Numbered from the stretch's first letter, positions 32,334-41,135 are shown. The stretch: DNA of 46,565 bases from an uncultured Lachnospiraceae bacterium (GCA_910577955.1 CAJTNC010000023.1:1-46565); one strand, 5' to 3'. Program-made: numbers and translations. The notes: a model not told the origin generated them from the sequence alone.

Positions 32334-33578
32334 TTATCTCTCGCTGACTACCTGAAAAATATAAAACTTCAGATAATAGGATTCCTCAGCCGCCCACAAA
32401 ATCGGATGATCCGGCGCCTGCGTGCAAAATTCCACCTGCCGCAGGCGTTTGCGGGCGCCTCTTGCTGCCTCCTTTATGGTTTTTGCAAACAACTCCTGTT
32501 CCATGAAATGAGAGCAGGAACAGGTTGCAAGAAACCCGCCGTCTTTTACAAGCTTCATGCCCCTCAGATTGATTTCCCGATATCCCTTTACTGCATTTTT
32601 AGTTGCCTGTCTGGATTTTGTGAAGGCCGGCGGATCCAGAATCACCACATCGTAGCTTTCACCCTTTTTCTCAAGTTCCGGCAGAAATTCAAACACATCC
32701 GCACAGATAAATGACACCTTGTCTTCCAGTCCGTTAAGCCCTGCGTTTTCTCTCGCCTGTGCAATCCCGAGTTCGGAGGCATCTACCCCCAGTACCGATG
32801 CCGCCCCCGCAATGCCTGCGTTTAATGCAAAGGAACCCGTATGAGTAAAACAGTCTAACACCTTTTTTCCGGGACACAGTTTCTGAATCGCCGCCCTGTT
32901 ATTTTTCTGGTCCAAAAAAAATCCCGTCTTCTGTCCTTCCTTCACATCTACCTGATAGCGGACGCCGTTTTCCAAAATCTCAACCTTTGTATCAAAGGGG
33001 GCTCCGATGAATCCTTTAAAACGTTCCATCCCTTCCTGAAGGCGCACTTTGGCATCGCTGCGTTCGTAGATGCCCCGTATAAATATTCCGTCCGCCGCCA
33101 GCGTTTTCTTCAAACTTTCAAGCAGAAAGATTTTTAATCTGTCAATTCCAAGGGCCAGAGATTCCACCACAAGCACGTCCGAAAACTTATCCACCACAAG
33201 CCCCGGCAGGAAATCCGCCTCCCCAAAGATCAGGCGGCAGCTCGCGGTGTCGATCACACTTTTTCTGTACGCCCAGCAGTCATATACACGCCTTTCCAAA
33301 AAAGCGGGCGTGATCTTTCCCTCTTGCCTTCGGGACAGCATGCGGATCCTGATTTTAGAGGCGCTGTTGATGAAACCATAGCCCATAAAGTATCCGTCAA
33401 AGTCTTCCACAGAAAGTATGTCGCCGTCCTCAAACTCTCCTCTCACCTCAGAAATTTCATTGTCATAGATCCACATTCCGCCCGCTTTTAGGCTGCGTCC
33501 CTCTCCCTTTTTCAAAACCGCTTTGGCCGGACCGGCGAGATCCGTGTCTCTTTTTAATGCCGCAATATCCTTCTCCAT
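32334..33578 (-). CDS. RlmI-type 23S rRNA methyltransferase
   Basis: This 414-residue protein has an N-terminal PUA RNA-binding domain (about 20-90), a linker domain and a C-terminal SAM-dependent methyltransferase domain. 'VLDCFTHTGSFALNAG' is the SAM loop, and 'VILDPPAFTKSR' is the catalytic DPPxF motif. Escherichia coli RlmI methylates C1962 of 23S rRNA to m5C; the same target is inferred. It follows the AlkD-type gene by 10 bases. Confidence 0.9.
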   Translation of the reverse strand: MEKDIAALKRDTDLAGPAKAVLKKGEGRSLKAGGMWIYDNEISEVRGEFEDGDILSVEDFDGYFMGYGFINSASKIRIRMLSRRQEGKITPAFLERRVYDCWAYRKSVIDTASCRLIFGEADFLPGLVVDKFSDVLVVESLALGIDRLKIFLLESLKKTLAADGIFIRGIYERSDAKVRLQEGMERFKGFIGAPFDTKVEILENGVRYQVDVKEGQKTGFFLDQKNNRAAIQKLCPGKKVLDCFTHTGSFALNAGIAGAASVLGVDASELGIAQARENAGLNGLEDKVSFICADVFEFLPELEKKGESYDVVILDPPAFTKSRQATKNAVKGYREINLRGMKLVKDGGFLATCSCSHFMEQELFAKTIKEAARGARKRLRQVEFCTQAPDHPILWAAEESYYLKFYIFQVVSER

Positions 33579-33588
33579 ATTTTTCCTC

Positions 33589-34347
33589 TCATTTGTTCCT
33601 CATCCGCTTTTCTTTTAACGCTGTCAGGCTATCCTTCTGCTGCCCCGTCAGTCTGAAACTTTCTCTGCATTTCTGCACCGTTTTCGAGTAGGTAAAATCA
33701 TCCAGATGATTTTCGGGGGAAGCCATATAAGCAAAGCTTTCCTCCCACTGTTTCACAAGACAGACCGAGAGCGCCCATGCCACCGCCATTTTTACATAAT
33801 ACCCCTCATGTTGGATGCTGTCAAAAATACAAAGCAGTTTTTCTATGTATTCCGGCGTCACATAAAAGTCCATCAACATCACCACGCCGAACCGGAGATC
33901 AAATTCTTTATCTGACCGCAGATAGCGCTGCAGAAAATCCCACATCAGTTCCGACTGCTTTTTTGTCTGTTTCAAACCGGCGCAGAAGCTGTCGCACAAA
34001 GACCAGTTGTCGATCCTCGCCACATACCTTTCGATATAGGGAAACAACCCCTCCAATTTATCTTTCATACAGCCGATTACCATACCGTAGAGCATCAGCT
34101 CTTCCATGTACATTTCTTCCGCGGCAGTTTCCGTTTCCCTTATCTCCCCTTCTCCGGCGGGCAGCGTACGCTCCAAATATTCCAGCCCATCCGCCTTCGC
34201 AATCCTCTTTGCCAGTTCCCGTATTTTCGGCAGCCGCACTCCGAGCATCACAGCTTCCCTCCCGAGAAGGGCGCCGGAAAATTTTGCATAATCAGGTTCC
34301 GCCATCTCCACAAGAATTTTTCTTATTTCATCTTTTGTGTATTCCAT
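33589..34347 (-). CDS. DNA alkylation repair protein (AlkD-like)
   Basis: The 252-residue product from ATG 34347 is an all-helical HEAT-repeat protein of the AlkD family ('VMLGVRLPKIRELAKRIAK', 'DNWSLCDSFCAGLK', 'FGVVMLMDFYV'). AlkD enzymes excise cationic alkylated purines by gripping the DNA backbone. AGGAGG lies upstream of ATG 34347. The open frame extends to 34428 but would run into a region without SD. Related clostridial proteins of this type are often of untested activity. Confidence 0.85.
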   Translation of the reverse strand: MEYTKDEIRKILVEMAEPDYAKFSGALLGREAVMLGVRLPKIRELAKRIAKADGLEYLERTLPAGEGEIRETETAAEEMYMEELMLYGMVIGCMKDKLEGLFPYIERYVARIDNWSLCDSFCAGLKQTKKQSELMWDFLQRYLRSDKEFDLRFGVVMLMDFYVTPEYIEKLLCIFDSIQHEGYYVKMAVAWALSVCLVKQWEESFAYMASPENHLDDFTYSKTVQKCRESFRLTGQQKDSLTALKEKRMRNK

Positions 34348-34421
34348 CCTTATCCATCCTCCTGTTTCAGCATAACCTGTTTTGTTCCTCTGTGCAATGA
34401 AACTTTTCAAAAAATTCGGGC

Positions 34422-34451
34422 TTGACAATCCCCCCTTAAATAAGGTAATAT
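34422..34451 (+). promoter_or_regulatory. promoter of tRNA-Pro
   Basis: TTGACA (34422-34427), 18 bases, TAATAT (34446-34451), 75 bases before the tRNA. Confidence 0.72.
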
Positions 34452-34526
34452 CATAGTTGTTGCGGTGCAGTAGTTTTTCTTATCTCTAGTTTTTTGCAGA
34501 AACTGCAGATTGCACACAAGTATTAT

Positions 34527-34600
34527 CGGCGCGTGGCTCAGCTTGGTAGAGCGCTGCGTTCGGGACGCAGAGGTCGCAGGTTCAAATCCTGTCGCGCCGA
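34527..34600 (+). tRNA. tRNA-Pro(CGG)
   Basis: A 74-nt cloverleaf: acceptor CGGCGCG with CGCGCCG, discriminator A, and anticodon stem CTGCG/CGCAG with loop TTCGGGA giving CGG. CCA is not encoded. Its 3' end faces an accessory patch with phage-like and IS-like remnants, which makes it a possible old integration site. Confidence 0.95.
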
Positions 34601-34606
34601 CGTGCA

Positions 34607-34650
34607 AAAGACACCGGAGAACTTTCATAAGTTTTCCGGTGTCTTTTTTG
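34607..34650. terminator. bidirectional terminator between tRNA-Pro and GH25
   Basis: AAGACACCGGA...AACTT and AAGTT...TCCGGTGTCTT form a long stem around TCAT. T6 follows on the plus strand and a T-run follows on the minus strand, so it can serve both the tRNA and the convergent GH25 gene. Confidence 0.85.
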
Positions 34651-34654
34651 TCTG

Positions 34655-35662
34655 TTAATGATAAAACGCCGCCTGAATACTGTTATACCCTGCAATGCCA
34701 TCCGCCTTCAGATTCAGCCGTTTCTGCAGCGCAATGGTGTCGGCTCTGGTTCTCTCTCCGTATCTGCCGTCTATTTCCTGATGCCAGCCAAGTATTTCGT
34801 TGCACCGGCGCTGCCACCATTTTACTACATGCCCGCTTGAGCCCGCCACATAAGATCTTCCGGACTTTTTTGCTATGAGATTGATACTCCGACGGACATA
34901 CTGTGTCTTTGGTCCGTCTTTTCCGTCTTCGACCAGTCTATTTCCATGGGCATCAAGGAAACCGTCAAGGTTTGCCGCTGTCTGAAAATCCACCACATTG
35001 ATATTAATCTTCTCCTCCCCATCCGGTTTTACCACATCATCGGCAAATTCCGTATAAAATCTGTTCAAGTCTGTGCCTCCTCTGATTCCCGGTATTTTCG
35101 CGGTGGAAGTATACTGCCAGATATCGATATCATCCTCTCCTTCTTTCAGGCCCGATATATATCTGGCATACCAGACATATACCCGGCCCGTTTCAGCCGT
35201 AATTCTGTTTAGGTCGAAATAGTTTTGCAGGTAGTCCCTGTTGGCATACAGCACAGGGATATACCCGGCTTTCTTTACTACCTTCAAAAACGCGATGGCC
35301 ATATCCGTGGCCAGTTTTTCTGTGATTCGCACCCCATTGTTTCTGGCATAATTCACACTGTCATACTCAAAATCAAACGCAATCGGACATTTTTTCCAAT
35401 ACTTTGCCGCTTGACTGACCGCAAATTCTGCTTCCGCTGCAGCCATCGGCACATTATAAGCATAGGAAAACCAGTATAACAAAACATTTACTCCCAGATT
35501 ATGACATGCCTGCGCATTGGATACATACTTCTGATCCACATTGTTTCTGCCATATCCGGCGCGGATCCCAATCCGTTTATAACCGGCGTCCCGCACGCTC
35601 TTGATATCTACATTTCCATTATGTCTGGAGATGTCAGGTCCTTCATACAATACTTTTTTCAT
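34655..35662 (-). CDS. GH25 muramidase, endolysin-like
   Basis: The 335-residue product from ATG 35662 has a GH25 lysozyme barrel (about 5-210). D10 is in 'GPDISRHNG' and D97/E99 are in 'FDFEYDS'; 'IDIWQYTST' lies near the end. The C-terminal region (about 235-335) ends with a peptidoglycan-binding-like repeat ('LKADGIAGYNSIQAAFY'). It has no signal peptide, as in phage endolysins that leave through a holin. AAAGGA lies before ATG 35662. It lies next to tRNA-Pro and decayed mobile fragments, so a prophage relic is plausible, but no other phage gene is present. Confidence 0.85.
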   Translation of the reverse strand: MKKVLYEGPDISRHNGNVDIKSVRDAGYKRIGIRAGYGRNNVDQKYVSNAQACHNLGVNVLLYWFSYAYNVPMAAAEAEFAVSQAAKYWKKCPIAFDFEYDSVNYARNNGVRITEKLATDMAIAFLKVVKKAGYIPVLYANRDYLQNYFDLNRITAETGRVYVWYARYISGLKEGEDDIDIWQYTSTAKIPGIRGGTDLNRFYTEFADDVVKPDGEEKININVVDFQTAANLDGFLDAHGNRLVEDGKDGPKTQYVRRSINLIAKKSGRSYVAGSSGHVVKWWQRRCNEILGWHQEIDGRYGERTRADTIALQKRLNLKADGIAGYNSIQAAFYH

Positions 35663-35789
35663 CTTAATCCTTTCCGCCCGTAAAGAGCACTGAGACAAGG
35701 GAACTGAAGTTCCGCATGATTACTTCGAGTTCTTTCTTAAATACTATATGTCTTTTCTTCAAATATGGTTTCTGTTTCCTGTAGTATAG

Positions 35790-36120
35790 CACTTCAATAA
35801 AAAGCAGGGTTATTCGGAAAGCGAAGCCATAAATTTAGCACAGCAGTGGGTTGCCGAACCCGGCACCAGCGAACATCAGTTAGGGCTTGCTGTGGATATC
35901 AATGGAGCTACTTACGACATTTACCTCTGGCTTCAGGAAAACAGCTACAAGTACGGTTTTATCTTTCGCTACTCCGGAAATAAAACGCATATTACCAATG
36001 TGGCCGAAGAGGTATGGCATTATCGCTATGTTGGAAAAGAGGCTGCGGCCGAGATTCATGAGCGCGGAATCTGTCTGGAGGAATATCTTGAAAATCCTCA
36101 AAGCCAAAATGCAAATGACC
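35790..36120 (+). pseudogene. VanY-type D-Ala-D-Ala carboxypeptidase, 5'-truncated
   Basis: The frame encodes the C-terminal half of an M15/VanY zinc peptidase: 'AEPGTSEHQLGLAVDI' holds the zinc His and Asp, and 'EEVWHYRYVG' holds the last His with its catalytic Glu. An in-frame stop (35787-35789) and no start or SD precede it, and the N-terminal half of the enzyme is missing. The frame stays open to 36467, but beyond about 36120 the protein no longer resembles the family. The enzyme trims the last D-Ala of peptidoglycan stems. Confidence 0.75.
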
Positions 36121-36275
36121 AAAGTTTACAGGAACGGGATTCTCAGGAGCTGCCTGTGCAGGACGAAATATCCTATGAACTGCGGAATGGGGTGCTATTG
36201 ATACATCGTCTCCATAATAGCAGGAATGGAACTAGCTCGCACATTGTCAGCTATTCACCCTCTCCAGAATATTTT

Positions 36276-36318
36276 AAAACAGGGCACTACTATATAAATC
36301 AGTGTCCTGTTTTTTGTC
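36276..36318. terminator. rho-independent terminator in the accessory patch
   Basis: AAAACAGGGCACT (36276-36288) pairs with AGTGTCCTGTTTT (36301-36313) with one G-U pair and is followed by T-runs. It is probably the terminator of the truncated VanY gene, and the mirror image also has T-rich ends. Confidence 0.72.
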
Positions 36319-36463
36319 TACTTATTCCGTTTTTTAACACATATCCATTACCTCCGCCCACTGTAACCCCTCATTTTCCTTTAGAATCCCTATATGGTAC
36401 AATGCCTGCACGCAGTCCGCATACCTCTGGATATAAGCACGCTTCTTCTGGGCAGACCGCATA

Positions 36464-36527
36464 TTGAGCCGCAGGAAACAGCTCCTCATGACACAGGAGG
36501 AACTGGCCAAAAAAGCGGGAATCACTG
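36464..36527 (+). pseudogene. XRE-type helix-turn-helix fragment
   Basis: The frame reads 'SRRKQLLMTQEELAKKAGIT', the first two helices of a Cro/CI (XRE) DNA-binding domain, and then loses similarity. No intact regulator is present. A short frame ending at 36684 ('PTLERLTKKLNKLVEEIGL') could be the other end of the same gene, but this is uncertain. Confidence 0.5.
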
Positions 36528-36539
36528 GATTACAATTCC

Positions 36540-36659
36540 AGACAGATAAAAAAGTCCACGATCCTGAATCTGGCCACAATGGGGTTTGTTTCCAATGCAA
36601 CAAATTTTGTCATCACAGGAGCAACCGACGCTGGAAAGACTTACAAAGAAACTGAATAA
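36540..36659 (+). mobile_element. IS21 IstB ATPase fragment
   Basis: One frame reads 'IKKSTILNLATMGFVSNATN' followed by 'FVITGATDAGKTYKE', the Walker A region of IS21-family IstB helper ATPases ('ITGATGxGKTY'). A stop follows at once. No IstA, terminal repeats or rest of IstB are seen, so it is a relic. Confidence 0.5.
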
Positions 36660-36710
36660 GCTTGTTGAGGAAATAGGATTATGATTGCCTGAATAAGCTA
36701 TACATGCTAT

Positions 36711-36742
36711 TGCCTCTGTTGCATTTTTAAGCAACAGAGGCA
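36711..36742. repeat. perfect 12-bp inverted repeat
   Basis: TGCCTCTGTTGC and GCAACAGAGGCA flank ATTTTTAA. No T-run follows on either strand, so it is a weak terminator candidate or the relic of an element end. From here to the GH16 stop (36965) I see no gene; frames in 36522-36863 show no recognisable family. Confidence 0.6.
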
Positions 36743-36964
36743 GTACTACTATATCTTGTGTCCGGAGTGGCTCCCAAGGAGGATCATATTCATTTATCGC
36801 TTTACGAGAATATTCATTAATATTCTTCTTTCCAAGCATCAGTGCACAATGATCTAAAAACAATATAAAGAAATGTTTCAGATATGCGGAGTGGATAAGT
36901 TAGATTTCCGCCATTTGTAACCTATGTACAGGTTTCTTTAGTATTATTTTACAGCAAATTTTCC

Positions 36965-38206
36965 TTATTGGCACCGCAAAAACATCCACTCATCGTTTTT
37001 GTCTTCTTCATTTTCGAAAGTCCACTGAATAATGGGCGCTTCTTCTTCGAGAGAAGCATCTTTTACACAAAGGGCTTTGCCGCTCATGGCGGACATAATG
37101 CGGAAATATCCGTCGCTTGTAGGCACCACATACCATCTCTGGTTACTGTCTCCATGATAAGAATACTGTAGGATGGGTACTCCATTATCTGCAACGCTTT
37201 GATCCGCCTTCAAGTCCACATATTTTCCGCTAGATTGGTTCTGTATGCAGTAAGTGCCGTCATCATTCCGGGATATTTGCCACTCTTGAGAGTTGTTGCT
37301 TTTGAGTTCTGCCTGCACCAACTGCGTCCTCTCCTCCGGGGAAGAGTTCGGAACTGTCAGGAGCATCCCGCTCTTGGCGTTTACCAAATAATAGCAGCCG
37401 TTCTCCGGTATTCCTACAAAATCACTGTCATAATAGGTCCGTACATAGTCAACTAAAAATTCTCCCGGAAGATATGCCGCCGCAGGGGCTCCCAGATGGC
37501 CTTCCAGACTGAGCACCATATGTCTCGACATTTCCACAAAAGCATCGCATGTGGACACTTTCTCCCATGCAAGCCTGCCATCAAAATAAAATCTCAGCTT
37601 TCCATTCCGTCTCTCCAGTCCATAGATATGATAATCTGCACTGATATCCTGAAGTCCTGTATCCCAGTCATTGGTTCCCATCTGCGTATGGGAAGACGGA
37701 TTCTGCGGCCAGACATGAAGCGTGCTGCTAAGCTTTCTGTAGTCGACGGTCTCCATAATGTCAATTTCCGGATTCGGGTTCATGACCGTGCTTAACGGAG
37801 AGGACTGCATCCAGATCGCGCTCAACACATTGGCTCTCTTATCCAGCGCCTTTGCTCTCACCTCCACATAGGAGTCCGTTCCCGGCACTTCAAACTTAGA
37901 TTCCACTGCACCGGCCGTATAGCTTTTTCCATTGTAATTCTCTCTTTTTGCAGTGAGAACCAGATTTCCGTCCCTGACAGTCACATTTGACGGGGAAAAT
38001 GCCAAATCTGTTGTCACATCATACCAGATGCCATTATTCCACTTTGTGCTGTCCAACTGGTTTCCGTCAAATTCATCTGACGCGGCGGGAAGAAGGGTCC
38101 AGTTTCCCTCTGCGGGCGGCGCGGCTTTGGCGTTTATGCCGTTTCCCCAAAATGCCAAAAGCATCCCCATAGCAGCCGCTGCAATAAAAATATTTTTCTT
38201 TGTCAT
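36965..38206 (-). CDS. secreted GH16 beta-glucanase with ricin-type lectin domain
   Basis: The 413-residue product from ATG 38206 begins with a signal peptide ('MTKKNIFIAAAAMGMLLAFW'). The GH16 domain (about 30-260) has the catalytic signature 'EIDIME' (E147, D149, E152), the bulged form of laminarinase-like members. The C-terminal ricin beta-trefoil (about 275-413) shows repeated Q/N-x-W ('NSQEWQI', 'NQRWYV'). It should cleave beta-1,3 or mixed-linkage glucan outside the cell and bind carbohydrate. AAGGAG lies before ATG 38206. It follows the broken beta-helix gene and belongs to the ABC transporter cluster. Confidence 0.9.
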   Translation of the reverse strand: MTKKNIFIAAAAMGMLLAFWGNGINAKAAPPAEGNWTLLPAASDEFDGNQLDSTKWNNGIWYDVTTDLAFSPSNVTVRDGNLVLTAKRENYNGKSYTAGAVESKFEVPGTDSYVEVRAKALDKRANVLSAIWMQSSPLSTVMNPNPEIDIMETVDYRKLSSTLHVWPQNPSSHTQMGTNDWDTGLQDISADYHIYGLERRNGKLRFYFDGRLAWEKVSTCDAFVEMSRHMVLSLEGHLGAPAAAYLPGEFLVDYVRTYYDSDFVGIPENGCYYLVNAKSGMLLTVPNSSPEERTQLVQAELKSNNSQEWQISRNDDGTYCIQNQSSGKYVDLKADQSVADNGVPILQYSYHGDSNQRWYVVPTSDGYFRIMSAMSGKALCVKDASLEEEAPIIQWTFENEEDKNDEWMFLRCQ

Positions 38207-38229
38207 AGCATTCTTCTCCTTCGCTTTCC

Positions 38230-38690
38230 TCACAATATTGTTGATAAAATCTTATTCCGCTCCTCTGTACAGTTCTCGACCTTCCCAAACTGAATGATTC
38301 CATTATACTTTTCTCCATTAATGGGCTCTTCCATAGTGTTGGATCCGTAACAGTTTTCTTCAAGAGATATTTGTCTGGCGTTGATCATCACATGTCCCGC
38401 ACAAGCACGTTCTTACAGGACGAAAGGAACATTGCCTGCCTGAGGCAGTCAATAAATGTATTCTTTTCAATTAGAATGTTTTCAAATACATTGTCCTCCA
38501 GAATGCCGGCAGAAGCTTGTCTTCAAAGGTCAGAAAACAGGTTCCGTCCTCATAATAGTATGTAACAGAGGTCAGTTCGGATGCAAAACCGGTGAGAGTC
38601 TGATCCGGATTGCGAAACTCTACTTCATAGCCTTGCTCATAAAACACCACCTCCTTCCTGACTCCGTCATATCTTCCTCCCTTCTCTGGC
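38230..38690 (-). pseudogene. frameshifted beta-helix protein, C-terminal part
   Basis: Three frames read in succession give one continuous protein-like sequence. The first part is 'VEFRNPDQTLTGFASELTSV' and on to 'TCFLTFEDKLLPA' (38690 to about 38505). The second is 'EDNVFENILIEKNTFIDCLR' through 'SSCKNVLVRDM' (to about 38385). The third is 'MINARQISLEENCYGSNTME' to the stop at 38230. The N-E-x-(I/V) rungs such as 'NVFENILIEKNTFI' are typical of right-handed parallel beta-helix glycosidases. At least two shifts and no proper start make it a pseudogene or remnant. It lies between the ABC permease and the GH16 gene. Confidence 0.6.
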
Positions 38691-40045
38691 TAACCCTTCA
38701 CGCCGGACGCTGCAATGCTCTGCTTAAGCTGTCTGGAAAACAGGACGGAGAGCAGAATCACCGGCGCAATCGTAACCACAGCCAGACCCATGATGGCATT
38801 CTGCTTTGTTCCCATGTTATTGGAAATGTTGTAAAGGGCTACGTTTAGCGTCCACAGGTTCTGGTCTTCCGTCACCAGCCATGCCCAGAAGAAATCATTC
38901 CAGTTTCCGATGAAGGTCTGCAGCGCAATCAGTGAAATAATGGATTTTGAGAGGGGCATGCAGATTTTAGCATACAGATAAATGCTTCCCGCCCCGTCAA
39001 GAGAAGCCGCCTCAAAATAACTGTTGGGTATCTGATCAAAAAAACCTTTGTACAAATATACGTAGAATCCATACGGATACAAAAAAGGCAAAAGAAGAGC
39101 GGCGTAATTATTGTAGGCTCCCATCTTCTGGTACATAATCAGCTGAGGCAGCATAATGCTAGCGAAAGGAACCATCATCCCTCCCAGAAAGAACAAAAGC
39201 ACCAGCTTGCCTGCCTTTGGCGACAACTGCTTACTGATAGCAAAGGCGGTGATAGAGCAGAGAAATACCTGAGCGATTATAGCAAAACCAATAACGATTA
39301 CGCTATTGAGCACAAAGGTCATAAACCCCATCTTGGCAATGCGCTCACTTTTCGGATATATGTATGACGGCATCTCCAGATAATAACGGAAACTTTCGAG
39401 ATTCAGCAAGTTATTTACATGGGTTTCAGCGCCTGCAAGAACTCCCGTGGTACGAAAGTCTTCTGCCAGAACTGCCGAAGCCTTATCATGCGCTTCCTGA
39501 GAGAACTTTATTTCTTTTGCATCCAGTCCGTTTCCGTCATACTCGTAACCAATGGACTCGCAGGCTCTGATATGCCGTCCTTCGTGCAAAAGGACAGCTT
39601 TTTTGACTGCACTTGCTTTATAGATGCCATAATCGCATTCCATCTGCAGCTTCATCTGATGCGCTCTGGAATGGAATATGATTTTGCCGTCTTTTATGCC
39701 GTAAACATGGATCTCCATAATGGAATCCTGAGCCATCTCAGAATTTATAGCAAACATGGATAATACACTGTCCTGCATCATCACATCCTTTTGCTGCTCG
39801 TCATTCTCAAACATCATCCCGCTATAATCAAATACCATGGTGAGGCTGTTGGCAGGATCAGGCAGAATCTTTGGCGGCACTTCATAAATTTTTGCATTGT
39901 CTTTCATAGAACTTGATATGGCAAACAGCAGGGGATAGAGCATTACTGCCGCAAACAGCAGAGAAACTATGACCGCTACGGTTTTTAGAAAGCGCTCTGA
40001 CCTCCCGTGCCCTAATCCATGCCCATTGCTTTTTCCTTTTTTCAT
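38690..40045 (-). CDS. sugar ABC transporter permease (MalG-like) with large insert
   Basis: This 451-residue inner-membrane permease of the carbohydrate uptake-1 family has the cytoplasmic EAA loop 'FEAASLDGAGSIYLYAKICM' for contact with the ATPase. Typical MalG proteins have about 280 residues. Here an extra 150-190 residues (about 47-240) lie between helix 1 and helix 2, where the protein should face outside. The insert includes 'FSQEAHDKASAVLAEDFRTT' and is not a domain I recognise. It follows the MalF-like gene by 12 bases. No ATPase gene is in the window, so a shared MsmX-like ATPase is likely. Confidence 0.88.
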   Translation of the reverse strand: MKKGKSNGHGLGHGRSERFLKTVAVIVSLLFAAVMLYPLLFAISSSMKDNAKIYEVPPKILPDPANSLTMVFDYSGMMFENDEQQKDVMMQDSVLSMFAINSEMAQDSIMEIHVYGIKDGKIIFHSRAHQMKLQMECDYGIYKASAVKKAVLLHEGRHIRACESIGYEYDGNGLDAKEIKFSQEAHDKASAVLAEDFRTTGVLAGAETHVNNLLNLESFRYYLEMPSYIYPKSERIAKMGFMTFVLNSVIVIGFAIIAQVFLCSITAFAISKQLSPKAGKLVLLFFLGGMMVPFASIMLPQLIMYQKMGAYNNYAALLLPFLYPYGFYVYLYKGFFDQIPNSYFEAASLDGAGSIYLYAKICMPLSKSIISLIALQTFIGNWNDFFWAWLVTEDQNLWTLNVALYNISNNMGTKQNAIMGLAVVTIAPVILLSVLFSRQLKQSIAASGVKG

Positions 40046-40057
40046 CAGGCTTCCCTC

Positions 40058-40969
40058 CTATTCCTTCTCTGACTTTTCAAACCGCATCTGCACCATGGTG
40101 AGTACGGCGATAACGATCAGCAGCACCACTGAGGCGGCTGAGCCCCTTCCATAGTTCAAGTCCTGATTGAAAGCATTGTAAATAAATATGCCCTGAGTGG
40201 TCGATGCGCCGCTTGGCCCGCCTGACGCGTACATATAGGGAGCATCCAGAAGCTGCATAGTTGTAATCACGCTGATAATGAACTGAATAAATACCATAAA
40301 AGAAATATTGGGCAAAATGATATAAAATATTCTTTTAAAGCCTGTACAGCCGTCCAGCGCTGCAGATTCCATAATATCTGTGGAGACTCCTTGAATTGCC
40401 GACAGATACAAAAGCACCATCAGGCCTCCTCCCAGAATGCCTGGGAAAATAATGCAGAACTTTACCAGTTTGGGATCGCTTAGCCAGACTTGAGGCTCCC
40501 AGCCGAAAGATTTTGCAATCTGATTTGCCACACCGTAATCGGGATGCCATATCCATTTCCAGATAATCACATTCACGGAAGTCGGAATCAGCGCAGGCAG
40601 AATATACAAGGTTGTCAGACATTTCTTCAGCCGCGTCAGTTCGTTGAGTAAAAGCGCCTGAATCAAAGGAGTCAAAAAGCACATGGCAAGCTGAAGCAAA
40701 AGGAAAACAAAAGTATTTTTCCACGCATCCCAGTAAAACTGCATACCGAACAGACCCGTATAGTTCTCAAAACCGATAAACTTTCCCGGTGGATTTATGG
40801 GATCATATCTAAATAAAGAAATAAAAAAGGCGCTAAAGATTGGATAATATTTTAACCACAAAGTAAACGCCATAGGAAAGAAGAGGATACACCAAGGCGT
40901 CAGTTTCTTTTGCAGAATATAATTTGATTTTTTTTTACTGTTACTGCCTGTTTTGCCGGTTGCTTTCAC
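40058..40969 (-). CDS. sugar ABC transporter permease (MalF/UgpA-like)
   Basis: This 303-residue permease has six helices and the EAA loop 'MESAALDGCTGFKRIFYIIL'. It is the partner of the MalG-like permease. GTG at 40969 is chosen as the start because AGGAGGTG lies 5 bases upstream; no ATG is better placed. It is the first gene of the minus-strand half of the cluster. The binding protein gene diverges from it across a 265-base region that holds a 14-bp palindrome and promoters. Confidence 0.9.
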   Translation of the reverse strand: MKATGKTGSNSKKKSNYILQKKLTPWCILFFPMAFTLWLKYYPIFSAFFISLFRYDPINPPGKFIGFENYTGLFGMQFYWDAWKNTFVFLLLQLAMCFLTPLIQALLLNELTRLKKCLTTLYILPALIPTSVNVIIWKWIWHPDYGVANQIAKSFGWEPQVWLSDPKLVKFCIIFPGILGGGLMVLLYLSAIQGVSTDIMESAALDGCTGFKRIFYIILPNISFMVFIQFIISVITTMQLLDAPYMYASGGPSGASTTQGIFIYNAFNQDLNYGRGSAASVVLLIVIAVLTMVQMRFEKSEKE

Positions 40970-41013
40970 GCTTACACCTCCTAAGTTTTCATGAAATCAG
41001 TATAAAGGAATTG

Positions 41014-41027
41014 TTTTCCCGGGAAAA
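41014..41027. promoter_or_regulatory. 14-bp perfect palindrome, candidate operator
   Basis: TTTTCCCGGGAAAA lies about 45 bases upstream of the permease start, just upstream of a TATACT at about 40999-41004 on the minus strand, and so close to the -35 position. It could bind a dimeric regulator, such as a LacI-type or the AraC-type response regulator. Confidence 0.4.
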
Positions 41028-41135
41028 TACTCATATTTTACTTTTGTGTCACTTTTTTTAGCTTTTTCTCCCTTCTACTTTATTTCAGACCTTAAGAAAA
41101 TGACACTCTTCTGCATTTTCGTTAATTTTAGTTTA

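Noticed and set aside
36334..36603. Minus-strand 89-residue frame
   Set aside because: Its first half is antisense to the XRE and IstB fragments; the last 30 residues match no family I know.
36622..36684. Second end of the XRE gene ('PTLERLTKKLNKLVEEIGL')
   Set aside because: It resembles the end of XRE domains but is short, and it overlaps the better IstB frame.
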